A stretch of DNA of 64,000 nucleotides from assembly GCF_040412425.1 (NCBI RefSeq), contig NC_089753.1:35303913-35367912 (forward strand), read 5' to 3'. Shown piece after piece: positions 35,933-48,765 of this stretch. The stretch is from Macrobrachium rosenbergii (Eukaryota; Arthropoda; Malacostraca; Decapoda; Palaemonidae). The notes below the pieces were generated by a model. The model saw only the letters and a program-made list of their open reading frames with translations, did not search any database and had not been told where the DNA came from. Every line of letters starts with the position of its first letter. Position 1 is the first letter of the stretch. Position numbers and translations under genes: made by a program.

Positions 35933-36237
35933 AGCATTTTGAAGTTCCTCGTTGTACAAGTCGGTAGAGTTCTCGGCTAGCACTCTGCTAGGCCCGAGTT
36001 CAAGTCTCCGGCTGGCCAATGATGAATTAGAGGAATTTATTTCTGGTGATAGAAATTCATTTGTCGGTATACTATGGTTCGGATTCCACAATAAGCTGTA
36101 GGTCCCGTTGCTAGGTAACCAATTGGTTCTTAGCCACATAAAATAAGTCTAATCCTTCGGGCCAGCCCTAGGAGGGCTGTTAATCAACTCAGTGGTCTGG
36201 TTAAACTAAGGTATACTCAACTTAACAGCATTTTGAA
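35933..36237 (+). mobile_element. tRNA-derived SINE (family B), copy 3, with target-site duplication
   Basis: Plus-oriented. The head has an A-box-like ggtagagttctcgg at about 35962-35976 and a B-box-like gagttcaagtctcc at about 35996-36009. The body holds gtaggtcccgttgctaggta followed by accaattggttcttagccac, and the tail ends ctaaggtatactcaac. The 11-bp duplication agcattttgaa is at 35933-35943 and 36227-36237. This is the clearest copy of the family. Confidence 0.88.
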
Positions 36238-36460
36238 AAAAGTTTCCAGCTGGCAACCTTGCAAGAAAACATAGAAAAAACTAAATTGAGAAAACATACT
36301 AGACAGTTATGTCCAATGACTAATTTAAGAATCATGCCTTCAAGATGGAAATAAGGTGCACTGAGGCCAATGTCAATATTTGATATTCCTATATAAAAAA
36401 TTGTCCTTCAACTTAAACTAACATAAAATAAAAGCAAGACAATCCCTTACCCTAACAAGT

Positions 36461-38511
<2,051 letters not shown>

Positions 38512-38606
38512 TTTTTTATTCCATCACTAATGAAGTACATAACATTACCTACCACACATGATATTTTCAAGCTGGAAACTGATGACAAAAGCCACTAAAT
38601 GCTTAC

Positions 38607-39377
38607 CTCAAGTTGAGGCCTCAAACTTTCCCGACCGTAGAGCTCTTGTAATTGCGGGTGGCTTGCCGAGTCTGTGTTGCTTGGATTCCTTCCATCTCTG
38701 TTGTAATATATGGAATTCCTGGTGCTATCTTCACTGCCATCTCTCCCAGATACCTCCATGTTCTGATCTACAAGGTCACCTACGTTAAAGCCAGTACTTT
38801 CTTTGCTGTGAAAACATGCTCCAATTCTGATCAGTCCAGAGTGGTTTTCGTCATCATTATCATTATTCCCCTGGCCTTGTTCACCCACCACCTGACCAGA
38901 GGCACCATCAACACCTAAGCTTCCCTTGCCATCACCTCCGACATGACCAAGAATTCCATGCTCTAAATGCTGCTTTCCATCGTTTGATCCATCAGCTGAA
39001 GAAGACGACTTGCTCTCTAGAGTACAAAGATCTTGCGAGCTTTTATCGTCACCCTTTTTCTTAAACTGACCTGAACGTCCCTTCCGATCCCCTTTGATGG
39101 GATCATCTGGAACAGCTAAGCCTCTTATCTGCAATATTTCAGCAACCCTTATCAGCTGAGCCAAGTCATTTTGTGCTACACTCACTTGGCCAAGATACAT
39201 GTAATTCAATAGTGCTTCCATTTCTTTCTTTTGAATGTCCTTGAGCACAATGACAGGATGCTTACAGGGTGTGCCTTCAAATACTTTAGTGAAATAATCA
39301 CTACACATAGATAAAACAAACTTGTGCACACAATAAAACTCTCCATCGCAGGATAAAGTCACATCTGAGTAGTGTTC
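38607..39377 (-). CDS. BTB-ZF gene, main BTB exon plus linker
   Basis: A 771-nt exon (257 codons, residues 30-286) from the acceptor TTGATCCCACAG (ending 39378) to the donor GAG/GTAAGC at 38607/38606, phase 0 at both ends. It opens EHYSDVTLSCDGEFYCVHKF and continues VLSMCSDYFTKVFEG, then VIVLKDIQKKEMEALLNYMY and LAQLIRVAEILQIRGLAVPD. This is the BTB core of the arthropod TTK/BAB group: D-V-T-L, the H-K-x-V-L-S-x-C-S-x-Y-F helix, LNYMY-G-V, and the L..A..L.I.GL end. The BTB domain mediates dimer or oligomer formation and recruitment of chromatin partners. The remaining roughly 165 residues are a disordered-looking S/G/D/N-rich linker. I do not recognise a specific orthologue (lola, ttk, br and similar genes share this domain), so no symbol is given. 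Confidence 0.95.
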
Positions 39378-39732
39378 CTGTGGGATCAATAATATGAACA
39401 TTACTTACAATAGTTTAAGGGTGTTAATTACATGATTTGCATTTTTCTTGTGCTGAAAAAATTCACAAACTGATCTACATGAGCAACCATTGTTCAATGT
39501 AAATGACAGTCACCATTACTTGTAACTACAAAGTCCTCGAATACAAATCATTCCAGGACATGAAATATATAAAACACTGCATACATATGGTTCAAATGTC
39601 CTTAGAATAATAAAGAGTTATATCTTTAATAATGAAACAGCAGTTCTCAGTAGTAATAGAAACACTGTTAAAATACTGAAGATTAACATGTCTGTCAAAA
39701 CTTCATACATTACAGTAACCAAATTTACTTAC

Positions 39733-39830
39733 AAAACGCCGCAGAGATGCAAGCATGTGACTAAACGTGGAACTGTGGTTGTTCCACGACAGGGAGAGCA
39801 TCCCACCCCCATCACCCATCTTGTCTAGGC
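39733..39830 (-). CDS. BTB-ZF gene, exon with likely start codon and first BTB segment
   Basis: Acceptor TTGTTTTCAG ends at 39831; donor TTT/GTAAGT is at 39733/39732, phase 0. An ATG at 39819 starts MGDGGGMLSLSWNNHSSTF, with HMLASLRRF before the splice. LxLxWNNHxSxF is the hallmark N-terminal segment of TTK-type BTB domains (RWNNHQSxF in Drosophila family members), and joining to EHYSDVTL restores the domain exactly; the intron between is 355 nt. I chose 39819 as the start because it gives the usual short lead before WNNH. An internal ATG two codons before the leucine is also possible. The 11 nt before the ATG are open in frame, so an upstream exon could extend the protein. Confidence 0.9.
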
Positions 39831-40663
39831 CTGAAAACAAATAATAAAATTGAACAATCTGACATCATATTAAACTTTTTATATAATTAAAGGAAACACT
39901 CTTTACCTTACACATTTTCATGAAATACAGTAGTGCCTCCGTACAAATAAGTGTTTAAAAATAACACCATTACGTTATGATAGACCACTTCATTCACGCA
40001 AAACCATCCAAGAAACTTGAGTACCCCTTACATTATGAAAAAAAGCAGTACTTAGTCTATAGTACTTCACATGCCGTAAGATTACCAAGTCTGACTCAAA
40101 AAAACCAGTGACACAAGGCCAGCCCCATGCCAGGCCATGGCCAGAAACTTGCGATTAGAGCTACTCTTAGTGATACCATCCAAAATGCAGTGCTCCTGTC
40201 ATTTATACCAGCATTACTCTCATCCATCCAGAGACCCTTTAAGTGTAGCTTCAAGATTCATCTACTCTCTTACAGCCTCTATCTGGCCCAGCTACACTGT
40301 TGTATGCCTTTAACTTTTCTTCTATTCCCTTAGGTTTCACTGCACTAAGCTGTTCTTTAACTTGCACCTTGCTCCAAATTTTAGTACAGTCCAACCTCTT
40401 TAAACAGGTTCCCTTGGGACCAGGATACTGCCGGACCACAGAAAATACCAGATGACAGAAATTACCCCTACACAAACCCTTATGTAAACAAAGTTTGCCA
40501 GCTCATTCCACATATACATTGCTGTTATCAAAAGTAGAATAAAGCATATGAATAATCTCTCATTCGTTAAGTTTAGTTCCTATGAAAATTCTGGTCTGCT
40601 CCTTAAGCACCTCCCTGGTAATGCTTACACCGCTACATCAGAGCTTATACCACTTTATATGCA

Positions 40664-40766
<103 letters not shown>

Positions 40767-41470
40767 ATTAGCCCTGGTTAGGTTGCTACACTGAAAACTA
40801 TCCATTTACAAAATTCAATAATACAGCTGTATTAAGAATGATCATTTTAATTACATTTTTTTTATGTAATGTATGCAATTATTTTTCGTCCATTACTGTC
40901 ATATTGTTGTCGTATTTACAACAATATTCTTAAAAGTCCAAATATTATTGAATTTTTAATGATCATCTTTGCACCATTATCAAGTTTTGTCTTAAAGATA
41001 AGCCACAGTTTAATGCTGCAAGTATGCTTGCCAACCTGGAAAAACAAGCAGCTTACCATTTATGGAGGAACAATCGATCAGACTTTTTGTGACAGTATTT
41101 CACTGAGCTTCAAAGCCAAGCTCAGTTTATGAGAGAGCTGAGAGGGCTTGTGATGAGGATGTGAAGGTCTTGCTCTCCAATAATGATGACTATAAGTGGT
41201 GGTCTACTGCTAAGCCATCACTCTTTGGAGCTGATTACACTATCCCTCCCCTTGTAGGAGCTGATGGAACTGCTGTATAATGCCCTAAACAGAAGGCAGA
41301 ATTTTTTTACTTGAATCTTTGTGAACATACAGGTTGGCAAGTCCTTTGTGTTGCCACAGTCATGATTTCCGAAGCCTAAGTTATGTTCAATGGCCTTCAG
41401 ATCGAGAAGTTGCAACTTTGCTTCTAGGGCTTGACTTTCACTGGAAGAGGCCCCATTGGGAACCTTCCCA

Positions 41471-41473
<3 letters not shown>

Positions 41474-41503
<30 letters not shown>
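41474..41503. repeat. Poly-A run
   Basis: About 29 consecutive A inside the LINE linker; could be an expanded A tract or an insertion scar. Confidence 0.9.
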
Positions 41504-41507
<4 letters not shown>

Positions 41508-41580
41508 CTGATTTCATTGCTCCCAAGATTAGTAATATTTTCCAAAAATCTGTTGGACTTGAAGGTTTTACTTCTGCTTG

Positions 41581-41886
41581 GATTGGATGGGATTATAAGA
41601 TTAGGCCAAAGGCCAAGCACTAGGACCTATGAGGTCATTAAGCGCTGAAAGGGAAACTAAGTAAAGAAGAATTTAAAGGTGTAACAGGAAAACCTCGCAG
41701 CTGCACTAAGAAACAATTCTTAGGGAAGGGTGGATAGCAAGATGGAATAAAGAGAATACAAATGGAGGTAGAGTAAAAAGAATGAAAAGGGTTGCAGCTA
41801 GGGGCCGAAGGGGCACTACAGAGAACCTAAAGTAATTCAAACAGTGAACCGCATGAGGTACACTGACGGCACTACCCCACTGCAGG
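41581..41886 (-). repeat. SINE-A copy inserted in the LINE
   Basis: Runs from attaggccaaaggccaagca through gttgcagctaggggccgaag to accgcatgaggtacactgac and ccccactgcaggg. It separates the LINE linker from the RT entry block, so it inserted after the LINE. Confidence 0.75.
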
Positions 41887-42249
41887 GTCCTTCTGTTTGG
41901 GGAAAGGGAGATATTGCTGCATTTCCTACAGGACTAAGTCCATCCTCATGCCCCTCAGAATACAGGCCAATTTCAATTACCATTTTATTTAAGGCTTTTG
42001 AGAAACTGCTCTCAAAGCATCTCTGTAGGTTTGTATAACTTGTTACTAGCATTTCATTTTCAGTTTTATAAAGACCTTGGTACTTTTGATACTCTCGTAA
42101 ATATCTACCGTCTTGCAGAGTGCTCTTGACAAGGGGGCAGAGGCAGGTATGGTCCATCTATATTGTAGAGCAACCTTTGATTGTGTGAATCATAAGGCAC
42201 TTATCCAAGTTGTTAGTGTTATTATTCAGATGATGAACCCTATTCTTAT

Positions 42250-42655
42250 TGAATAAGCCCACAGGGGCCATTAACCTGAAATTCAAGCTTCCAAAGAATA
42301 AGATGTTCATTAGAAAGGAGTAACAAAGTTATAGGGAATACAGAAAGAAAAGATCAGTTATTAGAAAAGAAAAAAATAATTTAACAAATGAATAAATAAA
42401 TGGATAAATATGTAAATAAAATATAGGGAGAATTTTTTTTACGGTAGTAATGCATTGCATCTTTGCTTGAACTTTTGAGGTTCCAATTGCACAACATCCT
42501 GAAGGAAACTGTTCCACAGTCCAACGGTGTGAGGAATAAGGGACCTCTGGAACTGAGAAGTTTGACAGCGAGGCACATTTACTGCATATTGCAGCTGCTG
42601 TTCAGCAAATTTGGTTGCTCTTGGCAGGAAAAAAGTATCAGGGATCAACTATGAA
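42250..42655 (-). mobile_element. Reversed LINE 3' tail nested in the plus-strand LINE
   Basis: The minus frame ending near 42439 reads VNVPRCQTSQFQRSLIPHTV then GLWNSFLQDVV and FKQRCNALL. This is the conserved C-terminal RCRTxQFxRSFIPxTVxLWNxLPxxVV...FKxxxNxxLL block of Jockey-like LINEs. It is followed on the minus strand by an A/T tail of (ttta)n type at about 42370-42425. It interrupts the plus LINE between its motif A and motif B parts. Confidence 0.75.
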
Positions 42656-43309
42656 TGTGAAATGTGTTAAAATACAACTTATGAAAATCTGACAAACGAG
42701 ACCATCCATCGTTTTTGTTTTACTGTATTTCAGCCTCACAACCCACCCACTATACCATCTGATAAAATTACTGGGACTCAGTGGATCTTTTATTAATATT
42801 TTAAATGAATTTTTAATAGGCAGAACCCAAAGAGTCTGCTGATGGCTAGTGTAGTATAATGTCATTTCAAATGTTCCTCAAGGTAGTGTTCCTGGACCTT
42901 TGCTCTATTATCTATACTCCTGGCACATGGCAAGGACTTAAGAATACACTGATTGTGGTTACAGAACCCTTGAACAGAGATCTGGCATGTATTCAGGAGT
43001 GGAATATATTCATGAAGCTTAACCCTCCTAAAACTCAAAGCTGAAAGTTAATCCAGAACACATTTGTCTTTACATCGTGATTTACATGTATAATGTTATA
43101 ATTTTAAATGTCAGTACTCTTCTGAGATTTTAGGCATAACTTTTGATAAAAAATTGCCTTTTGAGAAGCATATCCATAACACCGCTTCCTCTGTTTCTCA
43201 AAAAGTTGGTATCACGCATGTTTTTGCATGTTTTGCTATTGCATCTAAATGTTTGGCCTCTTTTCTTCTTTCCTGTTTGGAGTACTATTCTTCATTGTGG
43301 TCTTCGGGT

Positions 43310-43873
43310 GCCGACTCTCATCTCCAACTCTTGGGCAGACTTATGTCATCAGTCATCTCCAACTCTTGGGTAGACTTATGTCACCAGTCATCTCAAACTC
43401 TTGGGTAGACTTATGTCATCAGTCATCTCAAACTCTTGGGTAGACTTATGTCATCATTCATCTCAAACTCTTGGGTAGACTTATGTCATCAGTCATCTCA
43501 AACTCTTGGGTAGACTTATGTCATCAGTCATCTCAAACTCTTGGGTAGACTTATGTCATCAGTCATCTCAAACTCTTGGGTAGACTTATGTCATCAGTCA
43601 TCTCAAACTCTTGGGTAGACATATGTCATCAGTCATCTCAAACACTTGGGTAGATGTATGACATCAGTCGTCTCCAATTCTTGGGTAGACTTATGTCATC
43701 AGTCATCTCAAACTCTACGTATGTCGTCAGTCATCTCAAACTCTTGGGTAGACTTACGTCATCAGTCATCTCCAACTCTTGGGTAGACACATGTCATCAG
43801 TCATCTCAAACACTTGGGTAGATGTGTGACATCAATCGTCTCAAACTCTTGGGTAGACTTATGTCATCAGTCA
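43310..43873. repeat. 35-bp minisatellite derived from LINE coding sequence
   Basis: About sixteen units of 35 bp, with core catctcaaactcttgggtag then acttatgtcatcagt. The first unit is the LINE's own ADSHLQLLGRLMSSV codons; later units are copies of it. Several units are identical, one is shortened to 28 bp, and the variant pair with acacttgggtagatg followed by cgtctc occurs twice, suggesting a higher-order duplication. Because 35 is not a multiple of three, all frames rotate; the open frames across it are not genes. Confidence 0.92.
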
Positions 43874-45640
43874 AGTTTATTTTGCCAATTCTTAATGTTG
43901 ACTAGTGGCATAGATGTTAAAGTGAATTCAATGAGTGTGTAGTATAAAATTTACTAAAGCAACATTCCCTACACTCTCCCTTTCTTCTGACATCTCCTGA
44001 ATTCAGGTGTACTAGTTCTGCTTTCTATTTCCTCATATTATCACCTTTTCATTCAACTTGTCTCTTTGCAGGCTGATTCACACTTGCAGCCCTCTGTCTA
44101 TAAGGGATTGCTGTTGAAGATTTAAAGATAAGAAAGTGCCTCTAAACTCCACACTGACCAACTTATCTGTCACCCCACTAACTAACATTCCTGGACAGAG
44201 GGAACCACAAAATTCTCTAATCTCTTGATTAAGGAACTGACAGGTTCCAATTTCTCACCACACTCATGAATACTGTGTATATATAACAAATATACCAGAA
44301 CTACCAAAAATTGTCAACTGATTTTTCATAACGACAATGTCATCTAAATGATCAATGAAATCAATTTAATACTGATAAAAATTAATTCAATTTATGATAA
44401 AAAAATAATAAAAAATAAGATACTGATTTCTAAAATTAGTAACAAATAAAAGACAAATATAGCTCTCAACCACAAGAAGGAGCATTTTCCTTTTAAACAA
44501 ATGCAATGCTATATAAACATACTTCAGAGTTCACAAGTTTCAAAATATGAAACAGGAAAGACAAGGTCTTTTCAACTGCTAGCAAATTACTTGAGCTACA
44601 TGCACCAAAAGAGATACATACCTATAAATGGTGATACATAGTACATACACGTCATAAGTGCATTCTTGCTACAAGACAGTAAATAGGTATTTGGGACTGT
44701 GCTTTATGTCTATGATATGTAGCATTCACCTAAGTCAAATATGCAAGACTACCGATGAGCAGTAATGAATGAACGTGATTTCATTCACAGAAAATGTACA
44801 TACACTAGAAGATGAGTAACTATGTTTAATGCATATACCTATTAGGCTAACATGAACAAAAATTCTTATTTGTTTATTCTAGAACATGGAAAATGTTTCT
44901 TTACATTACCTTGGATGTGTAAGCTTAAGTCTTTTGCCTCTAAACTATGATGACCTGTTAAGAATACATATAAAATTTAGTCATGCATTCTTACAATCCA
45001 ATGGAGAAAAGTAATTCTACCTTATCAAAAATACAGTACATGGTGAAAATGATAAAATTCTAAAACAAAGGATTCACAGTGAAGGCTACCATCCCTCATC
45101 TGTGTTTGTGTTTGTGAGGCAGGGCAGTTATTGGTAGCCATACAAAGTTCAAACCACATTTAAATCATCATATTTACATTCTAATTTTAGATTTCAATTT
45201 CATTACACAATACAGTCTTTACGACATTTCTGCAACATATACTGTACTGTATTAAACCTTAAAAGAAGATATTTGCCATAATTTTCAATAAATTCTATGA
45301 AATACTTTCCGGCCACTACAATTCTTAACTGGTCTGTACTTCTGAAAGCTTTAAGCAAATTATAAAAATGATCAGTCAAAAATAACTTCATCTAACTAGG
45401 AAAATATAAGGTAATTTACTCACATCTGAGTAATCAAATAAAAATTGGAAAGCTAAAACAGACTGTTAAAAGACAATTAAGCATAATCAATTTGCTGCTG
45501 GCTTGACAAACCAAGTGCTTACAGGCACCAGATAGGCATTGCATTTACACCCCTAAATGAGTCACATTTTCATGCTGACAAGGGAGTGTCGAACTTGAGT
45601 GCTGGTGGGGACAAGCAATTATAAAATTCACAAGTTTTCA
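43874..45640. other. No gene or repeat recognised
   Basis: AT-rich intronic sequence without supported features. Confidence 0.6.
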
Positions 45641-45645
45641 GCGTA

Positions 45646-48600
45646 ATTTGCATTTTTTCCTAGGTATACAAACCAGATCCTTTTTATGTAGGAGTATTCT
45701 TCAGCACAACCTGGAATCAGTCCTTAAAAGTTGATACTTTGATAGTCAATGGAGGTAGGCAGGTTAAGTTGGGGAACCTGCCACTCATCTGCTGGAAGCA
45801 AACATTTTTCTTTGGCATAAGGGACTGTGTGGGGTGGTGGAGTTGGGATTATCATGAAAGGTTCTGGCTTGTATATTTAGGAAAAATACAAATTACTTTG
45901 AAAATTTGTGATTTGTTCCTAAGGGAATACAAACCATTGTCTTATGTAAGAGATTCACTCCACAGGTGGGAGCATAATCTTTCAGCTGATGCAAAGTGAA
46001 TCTTAGCTCATGTCAGTGAGCAGGGGACCTTAACTCCTTGAATCTCCTTTACAATCTAGCACAGAGATGTCAAACTGAAGGGACCTGAGCCAGAATGAGA
46101 AGTGTTGTTCTAGTCCAATATGAGCTTGGAAGACTACATAACCTGTTATGCAGCCACCATAAGTCCTCAAGAAAAGTTGTCAAAGGACTTAAGGGTTATA
46201 TCCCCAAGGCAGAATGAAGTAATGTTGGTCTGTCAACTCCAGGCACCTACCCTCATTAACTGTTAAGCAAAGAAGTTTCTCAAAAATGCTAGGAAAAGGT
46301 CAATGCCCCTGACTTCACGAGCTTTCACCTAAGCTGTACTGTAGCTGGCTCTGACACACTGAACTATAAGGTCAGGTACGTCTTCAATAGTACTGCAAAA
46401 CTCATGCTGGGTACAAAAGTATTCTCATCCAGATCACCACAAAGTTCCTGCAGGAGGGAACAGAGAAACCAATCTCCTGTCAGGAACTGATGGGTTCCAA
46501 GTTTGTTCTACAAACTCAGGTACGAATGAGAAAAGAGGATTCCAACCCTCGAAGTGTCATAAAAAGTGCAATAGGCTGTGTAACTTACAGGCATGCTTCA
46601 CAGAGACTATGGCTAAAAGAAAATGATTCTTAAGTGTAAGATCTTCCTCCAAGGTCTCTATTAATGGCTCTACAGTGGCTGAGTTACGCTGTGAAGAATG
46701 ATAATCAGGTACAGTCTGGAGGCCAAAGCTCCCACAGCAAGATTGTTCGACTCTTCACAAATAGACAATTCTACCAAGGAAGAGAGGTCCATGTCCTACA
46801 GCTATAAGACCTAGCTAAAGGCAGAACAACAGCCTTTCACTCAGGAGACTGAAGGAAGCTTGAAGGTGGACAGAGAACTCTGGGGAGATACCAAGTCTAT
46901 GACATCAATTGCAGGCTACATTCTTTCCCTGGTACATATTGGCTAAGACACTCCAGAAGTAACCAGCCATCTGGCAGAAAAATCTCTCTTGTATGAGGAG
47001 CTGAATAATCTCCAACCATAATGGTTGAGGGTCTTACACTTGTTTAACTCTTCTTTTCTAGCTGAGACTGCCTTTGAAGACTAAACTGTCCAGTTGACAG
47101 TCTGTATCCCATTCTCTTTAAGGGGGACATCAGTGAACTACTATGTTATATTGAGAGACAATCTCACTGAAATTTTTCATGCTGAAGCATGCTTGCTTGT
47201 AACTTAGCTGTTGATCTGATTAAACTACATTTTAATGTCTCCTGAGGAGCACCTCTGCTGTGCCCTGGAGCTGTGCTTGGATACTGTATGCCTCTTCATC
47301 AGCCGCCTGTTTTTTGTTGGTAAAAAAGAAGTAAAAAAGGTATGGTATTTTGACTTAACCTTAATGGTCAAATGAAACATGGTACTAAATACACGGAAAA
47401 ATAGTAAAAGGCCATTCATTACTATCGAGTGTTCTCATGTATTTTACATTGGCCATGGATGTTCTAACGTATATTATTATATAGTTTTGATAGGATTCAA
47501 ATGATGTTTTTTTCAAGTAATTATTGTATCTAGAATATCAAAATGAGTAAAAGAAAGATTAAGTGCAGTCAGTGAGTACACTTGTCAGAATGTTTTGTGA
47601 AGAGCAATTACTGAGTTAGATACATTACTCAGTAACTCAAATGTTTAATTATATGTTGATTTTAGTTAAGTACTTAGTAACTCAAATGTTTAATTTGATG
47701 TTGATTTTAGTTACATAAATTTAGAAGAAAATGTGGTATTTTCATCAACTGTTCCTAAGTACGTACACATACATATCTTCATATTTACATACACTGCAAG
47801 TCACCGCTTCCAAATAAAAGTGAACTTTCAGTGTGAGAATCAGATGTAGTTGTTTGGGGAACTGTCCCTGACCAAAAATATAATACAGTCCCAAATAATG
47901 GTACCTCAAGTTATCTGCCTGATAAAGAAGGGTAGGCCAAAGGTGAATTTCTATTGGCACCTCAACCAAAAGAGCTAGCTGATCAATCTGCACTGTTAAG
48001 TCCACCTGTAGGGGAATAGACTCAGCATTCTCAGGCATATAGAAGTTCCTCTGTCACGTCAAAGGTAGAGAGGAGCTTGCTCAATCTGCTGGACAACAAG
48101 GACCCTTCTGATCACAAGATAAGACCATTCTCCAAAACCAAAACAGTGTGGCCAAGCTGTGACCACAGCAGTCTGAAGGACAGTCTTGTCTCAACACACC
48201 CGAAGATGAGCTCAAGCATAAGCATCAGGGTATCACTTGGAGAGAGCCTAACACACGCACTTGGCTTGTCACTACAGGAGAGTGCAAGATGGTTACCCAC
48301 CTTCAGAAATGCACCCCTCTTGTCCCAAGGCAGAGGAAATTCATAAAAGGGGCAAGAGGGCAGGTAGTATACTCCAGGACAGAGCTGTCAAAAAGATTTG
48401 GACATATAAAAAGAAGAGTATTTCCCATCAGCTACACCAATGAATACTTCTTAGCCTCTCTACATTTCTTGTCAAACCTTTTCCTCAGAATGAAACATCA
48501 GACACTGCTCACAAGGCAAACTAGGACTGTTGGTCATACTCCTGCAGAAAAAATTAACAGTAGCTACCCACAGTAGGTATTCAGAGTACAAAAGCAACCA

Positions 48601-48760
48601 TCCACTTGTCCCGGTTCTTCAGCTTTCTCTGACACATCCATTTCTCACAAGAAAACATGCAATCTCCACACATACAGTACACTGAAAGGACAGGCTGTCA
48701 GCATGAACAATACAATATGCCACAGCAAGATAACCAAAAAAGGAAAAATTTTTTATTAAT
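45646..48760 (-). mobile_element. DIRS-type retrotransposon, copy B: post-RNase H linker, recombinase, 3' terminus
   Basis: At 45646-45896 a hairpin terminus has arms ttttttcctaggtatacaaa...(cagatcc) and ggttctggcttgtatattta...(ggaaaaa), followed by gttcctaagggaatacaaac. Reading up the minus strand, tyrosine-recombinase remnants include FLAFLRNFF, LMRVGAWS and TNITSFCLGDI at about 46.2-46.3 kb, and PEFVEQTWNPSVPDRRLVSL near 46.5 kb. Further up, IDQLALLVEVPIEIHLWPTL at about 47.9 kb matches the linker of copy D. In FCLGD the expected catalytic tyrosine (FYLRD) is cysteine. No RT is present. All frames are broken. Confidence 0.7.
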
Positions 48761-48765
48761 TTGTA

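Larger units (their letters stand above)
41090..43310 (+). mobile_element. Degraded Jockey-like LINE, interrupted by SINE-A and a reversed LINE tail
   Basis: Plus-strand pieces are in LINE order: LLSNNDDYKWWSTAKPSLFG and IPPLVGADG (linker before RT) at about 41160-41260; SPSSCPSEYRPISITILFKA then FEKLLSKHLCRF at 41931-42038 (RT entry); EAGMVHLYCRATFDCVNHKA at about 42140-42195 (motif A region); SGSFINILNEFLIGRTQRV at about 42780-42840; NVPQGSVPGPLL at about 42870 (motif B); EPLNRDLACIQEWNIFMKLN at about 42965-43025; and LPFEKHIHNTASSVSQKVGI then LLSCLEYYSSLWSSGADSHL at 43154-43320. The YADD catalytic box is lost and the frame breaks many times. It lies in the long BTB-ZF intron, antisense to the gene. 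Confidence 0.8.

Noticed and set aside
35944..36015. Functional tRNA gene
   Set aside because: A- and B-box-like sequences are present, but the cloverleaf is not maintained, and the unit is the head of a repeated SINE with target duplications.
38652..38918. 88-codon plus-strand frame opposite the BTB exon
   Set aside because: Antisense shadow of the BTB-ZF linker coding sequence.
43143..43443. Three overlapping plus-strand frames with repeating NSWVDLCHQ units
   Set aside because: These arise from the LINE end and the 35-bp minisatellite, whose length is not a multiple of three, so frames rotate.
43310..43873. CRISPR-like regular repeats
   Set aside because: Repeats are directly contiguous with no unique spacers, in a eukaryotic context; this is a minisatellite.
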